A stretch of DNA of 42,751 nucleotides from Alphaproteobacteria bacterium (GCA_030433005.1 JAUILQ010000008.1:81106-123856); one strand, 5' to 3'. Counted from the stretch's first letter, positions 17,800-26,494 are shown. The notes: generated by a model not told the origin, from the letters alone. Made by a program: numbers and translations.

Positions 17800-18825
17800 T
17801 CATGCCAGACCGAAGATCGCCCGCATGAAGGGCGACAGGCGCTTTGCGTAGGGCTTGGTGACTGCGAAGTGGGGCTTGTGGATATTGAAGTTTGTCGAGA
17901 AGGTGCTCATCACCATGTCACGCGTGCCCTCACTCACATAGCCGCCGCGGTGTAGTCCGAAGGTGTCGGCGAAAATTACGGTGCCGGCCGGAGCGGTACA
18001 GCGGATAACGGCGGGCTTGCCATGCCAGGGTGCACGCTGGCCCGTCGACTCTTCTGCGGGCAACTCGCCAGTCTCGTAAGTCGGAAGCCCATCGGCAAGC
18101 CGGGACACAGGTTCCTGCTCTGGATATGCGCGATAGCCGTCTTCGCCGATGCGGTCGAAGCACCGGCCGTAGTGGCCGCGGCCGTGGCTGCCGGCCATGT
18201 ATTCGAAGTAGCCATTCCGCTGGCCCACGTCGGTAAGGTAGAGGAACACCTTCACCAACCGTCTGTCGTTGTAGTCGCGATGCCAGAGCTGCGAGTAGAT
18301 GCGCTCGGAGACCGGTGCCTGGCGGGTATGCCAGAACGAGCTTCCGACAAATCGCGGCACCAGCTCCATATAGTCAGCAGCGATCGACGCGAACGCCGGC
18401 ATGGCAAGAAAGCGCGAAGTCGCGCTGTCGTCTTGGAAAGTGTGTGCCTTGTGAACCGTGTCGAGGAAGACCGCCTTGCCACGATCGTCGCGCCGGTTGT
18501 TGGCTTCGAAGTCGGCCTGGTAGCCGCGGAACTCGGCCCGCATCTCCTCCAGGAAGCCGAGATCGAAGAATTCATCGAGACGAGCCAGGGCGATGCCATT
18601 GGCTCGGAGATCGGCGACGACGCGCTGGCCGGCCTCGTCCAGCTTGGGGCGCTTCAGCTCGCGGTATTTTCGCACGTAGTCGCGATTGATCCAGCGGAAC
18701 GCCCAGTCGTTGTTCATCAGGCGGCAGTAGAGCGCACGCCGTTTTTCGCTCTGGAAGGCCCGGTATCGCTCCAGGTGGGGAAAGGGTTTGGTCTCGAGGC
18801 CTTTGATTCTAGCCATGGTCGTCAT
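17800..18825 (-). CDS. PhyH-family Fe(II)/2-oxoglutarate dioxygenase
   Basis: A 341-residue protein with the phytanoyl-CoA dioxygenase layout. The iron ligands are visible as His-Asp in QLWHRDYND and a distal His in FGLHRGG. Arg residues after the distal His (GGYVSEGTRDMVMSTFS) can bind 2-oxoglutarate. Family members hydroxylate or oxidise small molecules and lipids; in this setting a sugar, nonulosonate or lipid carrier group is possible, but the substrate is not readable. ATG 18825 overlaps the TGA of the FkbM gene (ATGA), and its own TGA overlaps a possible start of pseI, so it sits in the middle of a coupled run. Confidence 0.82.
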   Translation of the reverse strand: MTTMARIKGLETKPFPHLERYRAFQSEKRRALYCRLMNNDWAFRWINRDYVRKYRELKRPKLDEAGQRVVADLRANGIALARLDEFFDLGFLEEMRAEFRGYQADFEANNRRDDRGKAVFLDTVHKAHTFQDDSATSRFLAMPAFASIAADYMELVPRFVGSSFWHTRQAPVSERIYSQLWHRDYNDRRLVKVFLYLTDVGQRNGYFEYMAGSHGRGHYGRCFDRIGEDGYRAYPEQEPVSRLADGLPTYETGELPAEESTGQRAPWHGKPAVIRCTAPAGTVIFADTFGLHRGGYVSEGTRDMVMSTFSTNFNIHKPHFAVTKPYAKRLSPFMRAIFGLA

Positions 18826-19805
18826 GCCTTGTCGGCGTCCGGATGGTAGAAGATGCCGTAGTGGGGGTAGTCCTCCGGGTCACCGCCCTCCTCGATGAAG
18901 GTGTGGCCGGCGGCGGACCAATGCTTCTCGCGCAACTCGTAGCCGGCTTCGGCGGAGAGCTGCATAATCTTCGGCTTCGACTCTGAGCCGAGCTCGATCT
19001 GAATTGAGCGCGGCCGGCGCTCGCTTGCGATCAGCCGCGACATGCCCTCTAAAACCTCGAAGTCGAGCCCGTCGACGTCGATCTTGACCAGGTTCGGCGG
19101 CGGCAATGCGCCGCGCTCGATCAGGTGGTCGAGCGAGCAACCGTGCTTGATCTCCACGAAAACCGGATCGAAAATCTCGCCTTCGTATGAGTTGCCGCCA
19201 AACTGGCTGGTCGATGACGATGCGTTGACGGACAGGTAATTGAATTTGTCGAAGCGTTGCTCGTTGGTCAGTGCCGAAGAAACCAGCGAGACGCGTCGCT
19301 CGAGGCCGTTGAGGAAGATATTCTCGAGCAGGCTCGCGGCGTTTGGGATGTGCGGCTCGAAGGCGAAGACCGCGCCGCGATCGCCGAGCCGGTAGCCGGC
19401 GTAGATGGTGTAGACGCCGATATTGGCACCGACGTCGTAGAAGACATCGTCCCGGCGCAGCTCCCGGTCGAGCCAGGCGATCGTCCCGCGTTCTTTGTCG
19501 AGCATGCGGTTTGCCCGGTTCGCCTCCTTCTGAGAGTGGCAGACGAAGCGGTAGGCGAAGCGGCCGTCCTCGACGGTCGCGACCGTCCGCTCAAAAGACA
19601 TTTGGCTCGCCGGCTCTGGGGGCGGGGGCGGAACGGGGGGCGGCGACGCCTCGCGCGGCGACTCGTCGACCTTCGCTGCCGCCTTCTTTGAGGCTTTCTC
19701 CCGGGCCTTCTCGCCGGTCTTCTCCTTGGATTTCGGCTGCGCACGGGCGGCGGGCGCCTCAGGCGCGTCCGACAAGATTCCGAGCAGACGCTGGACGATG
19801 GTCAT
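18822..19805 (-). CDS. FkbM-family methyltransferase with Lys/Pro-rich N-terminal tail
   Basis: A 327-residue protein. The FkbM core starts after about residue 90: DVFYDVGANIGVYTIYA is motif I, AVFAFEPHIPNAASLLENI is motif II, NLVKIDVDGLDFEVLEGM is the characteristic FkbM segment, and IQIELGSES follows. FkbM enzymes O-methylate sugars and polyketides. Residues about 20-70 are a Lys/Ala/Glu then Pro-rich segment (KSKEKTGEKAREKASKK and PPPVPPPPPEP), probably disordered. ATG 19805 has GGAG eight bases upstream. It lies between the WbuZ and dioxygenase genes in the minus-strand run. A tailoring role on the exported glycan is inferred. Confidence 0.85.
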   Translation of the reverse strand: MTIVQRLLGILSDAPEAPAARAQPKSKEKTGEKAREKASKKAAAKVDESPREASPPPVPPPPPEPASQMSFERTVATVEDGRFAYRFVCHSQKEANRANRMLDKERGTIAWLDRELRRDDVFYDVGANIGVYTIYAGYRLGDRGAVFAFEPHIPNAASLLENIFLNGLERRVSLVSSALTNEQRFDKFNYLSVNASSSTSQFGGNSYEGEIFDPVFVEIKHGCSLDHLIERGALPPPNLVKIDVDGLDFEVLEGMSRLIASERRPRSIQIELGSESKPKIMQLSAEAGYELREKHWSAAGHTFIEEGGDPEDYPHYGIFYHPDADKA

Positions 19806-19854
19806 TGGTCTATCTCCGTTGCGCGCCGTCGGGACGGCGCCCTCGATACGGCGG

Positions 19855-20610
19855 CTAGAGCCGCACTGGAAATCCCTGCTCGCGAAGATACTCCTTCGCT
19901 TCACGTGGCGTTTGCTGGGTGAAGTGATAGATGCTCGCGGCGGCCACCGCGCTCGCGCCGCCGTCGCGCAGCACCTCCACCATGTCCTCGTAGCTGCCGG
20001 CGCCGCCGGAGGCGACCACCGGGATGGTCACGGCATCGGCCACGGCGCGGCTGAGGGCGACGTCGTAGCCGCTCATGGTGCCGTCGCGATCGATCGAGGT
20101 AAGGATGATCTCGCCGGCGCCGCGGGTCTCCACCTCTCGCGCCCAGCTCACCGGGTCGAGCCCGGTCGCACGGGTACCGCAGTGACTGTAGACTTGCCAG
20201 CCGTCACCAGCGCGGCGGACGTCGATGGCGACCACGACGCACTGCACGCCGAAGCGGTCGGCAGCCTCGGTGATCAGGTCTGGGCGGCTAATCGCCGCGC
20301 TATTGATCGAGACCTTGTCGGCGCCGACGCTCAGCAGGTCGCCGATGTCCGCAACGCTTCGCACGCCGCCGCCGACAGTCATCGGCATGAAGCACTCGTC
20401 GGCGAGGTCGTCGATCAACGCGAAGTCGGGTGGTCGGCCGACCTGTGAGGCGGCGACGTCGAAGAACACGAGCTCATCGACGTCGCGCCGATTGTAGACC
20501 TTGATCGCCTGCAGGGCGCTGCCGGTTGGGCGATCCGACCTGAAGCCGATGCCCTTGACCAAGCCGACCTCTTTGAACAGCAGGGTCGGCAGCACGCGGA
20601 TCTTCAGCAT
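19855..20610 (-). CDS. wbuZ: WbuZ-type HisF paralogue, amidation-associated
   Basis: A 251-residue (beta-alpha)8 barrel related to the HisF subunit of imidazole glycerol phosphate synthase. True HisF has CLDVKDG near residue 10; here the segment is TLLFKEVG, so the catalytic Asp11 is lost, while the second Asp (VAIDVRR) remains. Phosphate-site glycines (TVGGGVRS, ASGGAG) are kept. This is the pattern of the WbuZ clade, always found with a HisH-like glutaminase and a PseA/WbuX/LfnA N-acetyl sugar amidotransferase, both of which are upstream here. I infer that it channels ammonia from the glutaminase rather than making histidine. ATG 20610; the gap to the hisH stop is 39 bases. Confidence 0.88.
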   Translation of the reverse strand: MLKIRVLPTLLFKEVGLVKGIGFRSDRPTGSALQAIKVYNRRDVDELVFFDVAASQVGRPPDFALIDDLADECFMPMTVGGGVRSVADIGDLLSVGADKVSINSAAISRPDLITEAADRFGVQCVVVAIDVRRAGDGWQVYSHCGTRATGLDPVSWAREVETRGAGEIILTSIDRDGTMSGYDVALSRAVADAVTIPVVASGGAGSYEDMVEVLRDGGASAVAAASIYHFTQQTPREAKEYLREQGFPVRL

Positions 20611-20649
20611 GTCCGTGCGCCGTTCTTGCGGTTTGCAATGAACTTCCGC

Positions 20650-21276
20650 TCAGGCATGGGTAAGGAAGTTCCTGAGCAGCTGCATACCGACAGCTTGGCT
20701 CTTCTCGGGGTGGAATTGGGTGCCCCAGACCCTGTGGTTACGCACCACCGAGCTGAAGCCGCCGCAGTACGGCGTGGTCGCCAGAACCGATTCCGCTCGC
20801 TCGCAGCGCAGGTGGTAGCTGTGCACGAAGTAAAAATCGCGCCCGGAATCGATAGAGTTGAGCAGAGGGTCTCCCCGGTCGTGGTCGACCGCATTCCAAC
20901 CCATGTGCGGTAGCCGCTCGTCGCTGCCTCTGGGGTCCAAGCGCTCGACGCTGCCCGGAATCAAACTCAGACCCTCGACGGTGCCCCCCTCGCTGCCCCG
21001 GCTGGCCAGCAGCTGCATTCCCAAGCAGATGCCGAGCAACGGTGTACCGCCGCCGACGGCGTCGCGGATCGCGTCTACCAGACCGGCCTCGCGCAGATTG
21101 GCCATCGCTTGGCGGAACGAGCCGACGCCCGGCAGCACCAACTTGGCGGCGGCGCGCACAGCCCCCGGATCGCGGGCCGTCTCGACCGTGGCGCCGCACA
21201 ACTCGACCGCACGGCGGATCGAGTCGATATTGCACAGCCGGTAGTCGATGATTGCGACTTGGCGCATCGGAATCAC
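20650..21276 (-). CDS. hisH: HisH-like glutamine amidotransferase (ammonia supply for amidation)
   Basis: A 208-residue class I glutaminase. The nucleophile is in GICLGMQLL and the His-Glu pair is in GTQFHPEKS, so the Cys-His-Glu triad is complete. The N-terminus VAIIDYRLCNIDSI replaces the usual DYGMGN with DYRLCN. Next to pseA and wbuZ it is the WbuY-type partner that splits glutamine and hands ammonia on, rather than the histidine-pathway enzyme. The GTG at 21274-21276 overlaps the pseA stop (GTGA); ATG 21267 is the more family-like start and would give 205 residues. Confidence 0.87.
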   Translation of the reverse strand: MIPMRQVAIIDYRLCNIDSIRRAVELCGATVETARDPGAVRAAAKLVLPGVGSFRQAMANLREAGLVDAIRDAVGGGTPLLGICLGMQLLASRGSEGGTVEGLSLIPGSVERLDPRGSDERLPHMGWNAVDHDRGDPLLNSIDSGRDFYFVHSYHLRCERAESVLATTPYCGGFSSVVRNHRVWGTQFHPEKSQAVGMQLLRNFLTHA

Positions 21277-22430
21277 TCGACCGGCGAGTTCAGCAGCTGG
21301 AGGTTGCCTTCGGCGTCCTTGATCGGACTGCCACGGTTGTCGCAGCGGAAAAGCCGCTTATTTGTGAAGCGATCGCAGACGGCGACGAACTCCTCCACCG
21401 ACATGTCGATTTCAGCCAGGATCTCCGAGAGCGGACGGCCCAGGTAAGTCGAGGGGAAGCGGCCATCGTGGCGGCGAACCAAGCGCCAAGCGTCCTCGCG
21501 CTGCAGGCGACCTCGGCGGATGTGGTTGTTGGCGATGTCGGTTGCCCGACCGAAGCCGTATTTCAGAAATTTGAAATAATCGTGAATGCCGGTCTGGTAA
21601 TTGTCGAGGTTTTCATAGTTCGCGAGCGAGCCCTCGACGACGCTGTCAAAAGTCTTGAACCCGAAAGCCTGGGCGTGCAACGCATTGGCGTAGCCATCCC
21701 AGGGAAAGTAGTAGCCGAGAAAGATTGCGCTCAGTTCGGCGCGATCTAATTCCACCTCACTCGGGTAGGTGTATTGGATCAGATGGTGACGCTCGATGCC
21801 CTCGATTTCCAGCAGGTCGCTGACGCGAAGGCCGAGCAGGCCGCCAAACTCCTCCAGCCAGCGTCGGTCGAGAGTGTTGTTGTCGCTCGCGGCCGCCGGG
21901 CCGCCGTACTCGTGTTGCGGGTTTTCGCCCCAGACGATCAACCGCGTCCCTGTCTGTACGGCGACGCGCACCGGGATCGTGAAGATCGTAACGTGTTCAG
22001 GCCAGGAGATGTCGCCGACCTCGACAAGGGAGGTCTTGTTGAGCAGGCGCCGGACACGTGGGTTGACTGAAATCTCTATGTAGTCGACGCCGAGGTTCTT
22101 GATGTTCTCGATGTTCGAGCGGCCTAGGTCCGAAAGACTGTCCGTGGTAGCGGTGACGCACAGCGGGTTGAGGCCGACCTCAAGCAGGCGCAGTACTTGG
22201 TACGTGCTGTCCTTGCCGCCGCTCACCGGCACAATGCAGTCGTAGGCCGAGCCATCCTCCGAACGATAACGCTCGACTACCTCAACGAACTCGCGGCGGC
22301 GTGCTGCCCAGTCGACTTCCGCGCGATTGTCAAAGTTGCGGCATGCGCTACATACCCCCTGCTCGTCGAAGACAAGATCAGGCTTGGTTTCTGGATAGAG
22401 GCATTTGGCACAATACTTGAGCGTCGACAT
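21273..22430 (-). CDS. pseA: N-acetyl sugar amidotransferase (PseA/WbuX/LfnA family)
   Basis: A 385-residue enzyme. The N-terminal zinc-type Cys pairs are CAKC and CSAC. The PP-loop ATP pyrophosphatase motif is VPVSGGKDSTYQ. Further blocks include LVEVGDISWPEHV, WGENPQHEYGG, FLGYYFPWDGY and SVVEGSLANYENLDNY-type residues that are characteristic of this family. PseA adenylates an N-acetyl group and uses ammonia from a HisH/WbuZ pair to make an acetamidino group, as in Pse5Ac7Am of Campylobacter. ATG 22430 matches homologues (MSTLKYC); a GTG at 22445 overlapping the previous stop is the alternative. It is followed directly by hisH, as expected. Confidence 0.92.
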   Translation of the reverse strand: MSTLKYCAKCLYPETKPDLVFDEQGVCSACRNFDNRAEVDWAARRREFVEVVERYRSEDGSAYDCIVPVSGGKDSTYQVLRLLEVGLNPLCVTATTDSLSDLGRSNIENIKNLGVDYIEISVNPRVRRLLNKTSLVEVGDISWPEHVTIFTIPVRVAVQTGTRLIVWGENPQHEYGGPAAASDNNTLDRRWLEEFGGLLGLRVSDLLEIEGIERHHLIQYTYPSEVELDRAELSAIFLGYYFPWDGYANALHAQAFGFKTFDSVVEGSLANYENLDNYQTGIHDYFKFLKYGFGRATDIANNHIRRGRLQREDAWRLVRRHDGRFPSTYLGRPLSEILAEIDMSVEEFVAVCDRFTNKRLFRCDNRGSPIKDAEGNLQLLNSPVE

Positions 22431-22441
22431 GAGCAGGTGGG

Positions 22442-23230
22442 TCACTTCCGAATGGTAAACATGACGCGGATGATGTCCATTTTGTCGGTGTTTTCCTCCT
22501 TGCGCGAGTATTCACGCCAGAGGAATTGCTCTATGTGGGAGCCAAAGGCGTCGGTGACGTCCTCGATTTTCTCGAAAAAGTTGTAGTCACCGCCGCCCTT
22601 GTACTTGCCCGGCACCTCGATGACCACGACGCCGCCCGGTCGCAGCACGCGGGTAAACTCGCTGGCGGCCTTGTGCTTGTCGTAGGCGTGCTCGAAGGAG
22701 TGCCGGCTGTACACGATGTCGAAGCTAGCGTCGTCGAACTTCAGGTCGTGCATGTCCATGACGACGATGTCCGGCGGCGCACTGTAGAGGTCGATGCCTC
22801 GAACGCTGCCGACGCCGCGCTTGCGGAAGTAGCGGATCTCGTCGTCGTTGCGGGCGCCGACGCAGAGTACTTCCTGGCCGGTGAAGTCGTGCTTGCTAGC
22901 CAGCATATCGATCAACGGGATCACGTCAAAGCGGCGGGTGCCGAAAATCCGCTTCTTTGTCAGCGTCTCCTCGAGCTGCTCGCGCAGGTACTGCTTGTAC
23001 TGTGGGTCGTCAGTGCCAAGGGTACTAGCCAACCGGCGCTCCGAGCGGTCGACGTTGAAGCGGTAGTAGAGTCGCTCCGCCCAGTCGGTCAGGTTGCGGC
23101 TGCCCTTCTTGGCCGCCTTGTAGAGCGGCTTCATACGTCCACGCTTGTACCATGGCGGGGGCGGCTTCGCCGTGGCCTTCGTCTTAGGCTTCGACTCTGA
23201 TTTGACTGTGCTCTTGCCCATCACCGCCAT
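22442..23230 (-). CDS. class I methyltransferase with Lys-rich N-terminal tail
   Basis: A 262-residue protein. A Lys/Pro-rich tail covers the first 35 residues (KSESKPKTKATAKPPPP). The SAM-dependent core contains QEVLCVGARNDDEI (motif I), GSVRGIDLYSAPPD (motif II) and FDIVYSRHSFEHAYD, then VLRPGGVVVIEVPGKYKGG. This is a Methyltransf_11-like fold. ATG 23230 is used; ATG 23221 is also possible. Its TGA overlaps a possible pseA start. The gap to the pseG-pseH gene upstream is only about 50 bases, so it belongs to the same run. The substrate is unknown; a glycan or nonulosonate intermediate is plausible. Confidence 0.8.
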   Translation of the reverse strand: MAVMGKSTVKSESKPKTKATAKPPPPWYKRGRMKPLYKAAKKGSRNLTDWAERLYYRFNVDRSERRLASTLGTDDPQYKQYLREQLEETLTKKRIFGTRRFDVIPLIDMLASKHDFTGQEVLCVGARNDDEIRYFRKRGVGSVRGIDLYSAPPDIVVMDMHDLKFDDASFDIVYSRHSFEHAYDKHKAASEFTRVLRPGGVVVIEVPGKYKGGGDYNFFEKIEDVTDAFGSHIEQFLWREYSRKEENTDKMDIIRVMFTIRK

Positions 23231-23279
23231 TCGCGCTTGCCCAGAATGAGCGCCTACTTATGCTTTCACCGAGCCGCCG

Positions 23280-24815
23280 TCAAACCCGCTGCGCCGTCGC
23301 CTCGATATCGAGCCGGTAGAGGCCCGGGGCGACCGGCCGATAGCCGGCGGCGCGGAACAGCGCGTGGGAACGGTCGTTGCCCGCAAGAACTTCAGCATAA
23401 AGCGTACAGCCACGCGCCAGCCGCGCCACGAGACGCAGTGCCGCAGCGCCGACCCCTCGGCCGGCCGCGCGCTCCACCACGAGGATGCTCAACAGATAGC
23501 ATGGGCGAGCGTCGGGCGCCGGCGCGGCGCGACGCAGTTCGGCGTTTGGGGGCAGCCGATCGAGCCGCACGAAGCCGGAGGGCTGGCCGCCCTCCAGGAT
23601 GATCTCGAAAGGGCCGTGGCGTGGCTCGGCCAGGCGCCGCGCGAACCAAGCGGCGTGCTCCTGCGGCGTCGGCGGCCGCGGGTCCCGGGCGTGGCGCCGC
23701 GCGCCGGGCTCCGCCTGCCAGGCCAGGACAGCATCGCCGTCCTGCTCTATGGCCGGACGCAGCGTCACTTCGGCGCCGTCACGCCCATGCTCCGGCGTCA
23801 GCGCGGCGAGCACGCGAAGCGCGCCCAGCCCGTCGCAGACAAGGGCAGCCCGCCGGGCCATCTCGCGGCGCTCGGCCGGCCGCTTGGCCAGACGTGCGAT
23901 GGCCTGGCCGAGTCGCTCGGCGGTTCCGGGCGCGTCGATGCGACCGGCGAAGAGTGCGGCGCCAGCAGAATCCAGGACGCGGCAGATTAGCCGCTGGTTG
24001 TCGGCGATTTCGAGCAGCACGCTCGGCAGCCCGAGACAGCAGCGCTCCCATGCGCTGGTGCCGCCGGCACCGACGACTAGGTCGCTGGTCGCCATCAGCC
24101 CCGCCATGTCGGCGACGTCGTGGCGCCACTCGACGAATGGGAAGCGGTCGTCGAGTGCCTCAGCCGCCGCGCTCGGTGCGACCACGGCCAGTGGCGCAGC
24201 GGGGGCCGCATTCGCAACCGCCGCGATCACCAGGGCGAGATGTTCGGGTTTTGGTAGGCCGCCAAGCGCAATGAGGATGCGAGGTGCCGCTTCCGTTCCC
24301 TGCCCAGCGCCCTGCTCGGCCAGGCGCCACTCCAAGACCGCAGGTCGGGCGGCTGCGAACTCCGGGCGCAGCGGCGCGTACGCCGGGCCAAGCAGCAAGC
24401 GGGCGCCGTCGGCTAGCCGCGGCGCGTAGTCCGCCGCGCTCCGGCCAAGGGTCGCGTCGAGCAGGAGGTCGCAGGAGTGCGGCCGGTCCGCGAGGTCGTC
24501 GATCACCAGCACCCGCGTCGCCCAGGGTCGCAAGGCCGCCTCGTAGCGGGCATCGAGGCGATAGTGATCGACGATGGCCAGAGCACAGCCCTCGGGCGCG
24601 GCGCCTGCCAACGCTCTTGGTGACTCGCCGACCTCGTGGAGCTCGATGCCAAAGGGCTGCGGCGTCGCGAGGCTGGCGAAGCTGCCGGGTTGCCCAGCCA
24701 AGAGGCAGCGCCAGCCGGCCGTCGCCAGCGCGCGCGCCAGCGACAGACAGCGCATCACGTGCCCGGTTCCGATTTCCGGGCCGCCGTCACACCGGAAAAC
24801 GGCAAGGTCGCTCAC
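23280..24815 (-). CDS. pseG: PseG-PseH fusion: UDP-sugar hydrolase plus GNAT N-acetyltransferase
   Basis: A 511-residue protein. Residues 1-345 are PseG, a GT-B-like hydrolase that removes UDP from the bacillosamine/altrose-type intermediate: RCDGGPEIGTGHVMRC carries the catalytic His, IVDHYRLD and VLVIDDLADRPH follow, and VGAGGTSAWERCCLGLPS is the UDP-binding loop. Residues about 355-511 are a GNAT acetyltransferase of the PseH type: VTLRPAIEQDGDAVLAWQ, LLSILVVERAAGRGVGAAALRL (the acetyl-CoA loop) and ALFRAAGYRPV. In many bacteria these are separate genes. GTG 24815 overlaps the previous TGA (GTGA). No other PseG or PseH was seen in the window, so the fusion would supply both steps. Confidence 0.9.
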   Translation of the reverse strand: MSDLAVFRCDGGPEIGTGHVMRCLSLARALATAGWRCLLAGQPGSFASLATPQPFGIELHEVGESPRALAGAAPEGCALAIVDHYRLDARYEAALRPWATRVLVIDDLADRPHSCDLLLDATLGRSAADYAPRLADGARLLLGPAYAPLRPEFAAARPAVLEWRLAEQGAGQGTEAAPRILIALGGLPKPEHLALVIAAVANAAPAAPLAVVAPSAAAEALDDRFPFVEWRHDVADMAGLMATSDLVVGAGGTSAWERCCLGLPSVLLEIADNQRLICRVLDSAGAALFAGRIDAPGTAERLGQAIARLAKRPAERREMARRAALVCDGLGALRVLAALTPEHGRDGAEVTLRPAIEQDGDAVLAWQAEPGARRHARDPRPPTPQEHAAWFARRLAEPRHGPFEIILEGGQPSGFVRLDRLPPNAELRRAAPAPDARPCYLLSILVVERAAGRGVGAAALRLVARLARGCTLYAEVLAGNDRSHALFRAAGYRPVAPGLYRLDIEATAQRV

Positions 24816-25435
24816 GATGTCTTCTCGAAGACCCACCAAGTCAGGTTGTCGAGGCCGGTCACGCGCCGCCAAGCGAAGCCGTAGTCGAGCAGCTGTAAGT
24901 CCGGGAAGTTGTCAAGCCAGAAACCGCCGAAGTCGCGCTTGAACAGCGCCTCGTCGTGTCCGCGGTAGCGGATCTCCATAGGCTGGTCAGAGAAATACTC
25001 CAGGCACGCGAGATAGCGAGCGGAAACGCGATGCAGCTCGCGGCAGGAAGCGAGCAGATCGTCCGGGTGGATGTGGATCATCACGCCGCTCGTAAAGACG
25101 AACTCGGCGGCGCCGTCAGGCAGCGGGATGGCGTTGCACAGCCCATCCACCACCTTCTCGGCCTCGGTCACGCCGTCGCGTGCCAAGCGGCTCCGCGCCG
25201 ACGCATTGGGCTCGACGGCGAGCAATTCGGCGCCGGTCAGGCGGCGCAGGGCACGCATGTTGAGGCCGATGTTGGCGCCGGCCTCCAGAATTGAGCGAGG
25301 TGGCCGGCCCTGCAGGCAGTGCATGATCCGGGCCCAGTTTGCGGTCAGTGCCGCGAGGTGGTCCTCGTCGAGGGTGTTGCGCTCGGTGTAGGCGTCGCCA
25401 AACTCGCCGCGCCAGAGTTCTTCCTGCTTCGTCAT
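24812..25435 (-). CDS. pseudaminic-acid-biosynthesis-associated methylase
   Basis: A 207-residue methyltransferase beginning MTKQEELWRGEFGDAYTERN, which is the hallmark N-terminus of the methylase family found next to Pse genes (TIGR03587 type). SAM motif I is SILEAGANIGLNMR, motif II is ELLAVEPN, and VFTSGVMIHIHPDDL and YLACLEYFS follow. ATG 25435 has GGAG seven bases upstream. It lies between the cytidylyltransferase and pseG-pseH genes. Its biochemical target is not established as far as I know; O-methylation of the nonulosonate or of a linked residue is a guess. Confidence 0.85.
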   Translation of the reverse strand: MTKQEELWRGEFGDAYTERNTLDEDHLAALTANWARIMHCLQGRPPRSILEAGANIGLNMRALRRLTGAELLAVEPNASARSRLARDGVTEAEKVVDGLCNAIPLPDGAAEFVFTSGVMIHIHPDDLLASCRELHRVSARYLACLEYFSDQPMEIRYRGHDEALFKRDFGGFWLDNFPDLQLLDYGFAWRRVTGLDNLTWWVFEKTS

Positions 25436-25530
25436 TTCTCTCTCCACGCTGCCGGCCGCGCTGCTGGCGGCTCGTTGCGGCCCTGCCACTGCCAAGCCCT
25501 TCTCTCAGGCAGGGGCGGCGGCCGGCCGGT

Positions 25531-26241
25531 TCATCCAAGGTGCGCGTTGATGCGCGCCACGTCGGGGTGGTCATCGACGAAGGCCCGCAGGCGCTCGAAG
25601 CCGGGGCGGCCGCTGGCCGCCCCGATGCCGTCCAGCACTGTCTGCATGAACACCAGATCCTCTGGGTAGTCGAGGGTCCAGCGCCAGTCGCCCAGGGTTT
25701 CGCCCTGACGTGCGACGTTGCGCTTCCGGTACGAAGGGTTCTGGCGGATCCAAGTGGTGACGTGCTCGCGCTCCGCAGTGGCGCGCGCCGCCGCGGCGGC
25801 AGCGTCGAGGGCAGCGCGCGAGAAGACTTCGGTATCGAGGCCGCGCGGCCAGCTGCGCGGTTCGACATTGCTGCAGTAGTCCGGCCGCTCATCGAGGAAG
25901 GTACGCAGCACGAGCCCGCTGATCGCGGGATCGAGGAAGGGACAGTCGCTGGTCAGGCGCATCACGGCCTCGGCGCCGCAGGCGGCGGCCGCCAGCCGGT
26001 AGCGTTCCAACACATCCTGCTCGGGCCCGCGCAGGACCCGCGCGCCGCAGGCCTCGGCTTCCGCAGCCACGGCATCGTCGGCGTCGCCAAGTGGCACCGC
26101 GCAGCAGACCGACTCGATGCCCGGAACCGCGGCAGCACGTTCAAGCACGTGCGACAGAACGCTGCGTCCGGCGAGCGCGCGTAACACCTTGCCGGGAAGC
26201 CGAGTGGAGCCGCTCCGCGCCTGAACAATGGCCACGATCAT
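25531..26241 (-). CDS. spsF: SpsF-type cytidylyltransferase (CMP-nonulosonate activation)
   Basis: A 236-residue nucleotidyltransferase starting IVAIVQARSGSTRLPGKVL, the nucleotide-binding loop of CMP-sugar synthetases. VLRGPEQDVLERYRLAA and MRLTSDCPFLDP are typical of the SpsF/COG1861 group, as is REHVTTWIRQNP. SpsF proteins sit in pseudaminic-type loci in place of the classic PseF/NeuA enzyme. I infer CMP activation of the PseI product. ATG 26241 is the first gene of the long minus-strand run and is divergent from pseB, so a control region lies at 26242-26494. Confidence 0.85.
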   Translation of the reverse strand: MIVAIVQARSGSTRLPGKVLRALAGRSVLSHVLERAAAVPGIESVCCAVPLGDADDAVAAEAEACGARVLRGPEQDVLERYRLAAAACGAEAVMRLTSDCPFLDPAISGLVLRTFLDERPDYCSNVEPRSWPRGLDTEVFSRAALDAAAAAARATAEREHVTTWIRQNPSYRKRNVARQGETLGDWRWTLDYPEDLVFMQTVLDGIGAASGRPGFERLRAFVDDHPDVARINAHLG

Positions 26242-26494
26242 CAGGGAATCCGAACGTTGGGATCAGGCCCGAGGGGTCCACTCAGCCGCCCGAATGTAAG
26301 CCATGCCCCCACCAATCGCAACGTCGCGTCGGCGGGCCCTGGGGCGGTCGGAGCGCGGACTGTTGACCTCGATGGGGACTATCGCTAAACGACCTTCGCC
26401 TCCGGGTGTGCTGGCAGCCCGGAATGCCCAGGGCCTGGCGCCACGCTGGGGTCAAGGAAGTACGACATCGGCCGGTCGCCTTGGTAGGATCCAC
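26242..26494. promoter_or_regulatory. divergent control region between the two biosynthetic gene runs
   Basis: This 253-base gap separates the first genes of the minus-strand run and the plus-strand pseB run, so promoters for both are expected here. A weak plus-strand candidate is TTGACC near 26363 followed after 17 bases by TAAACG. AGGA seven bases before ATG 26495 is the pseB ribosome binding site. No operator repeat was seen. Confidence 0.35.

Noticed and set aside
19855..21276. hisF and hisH as part of histidine biosynthesis
   Set aside because: The HisF catalytic Asp is replaced and the neighbours are pseA and glycan genes, not his genes.
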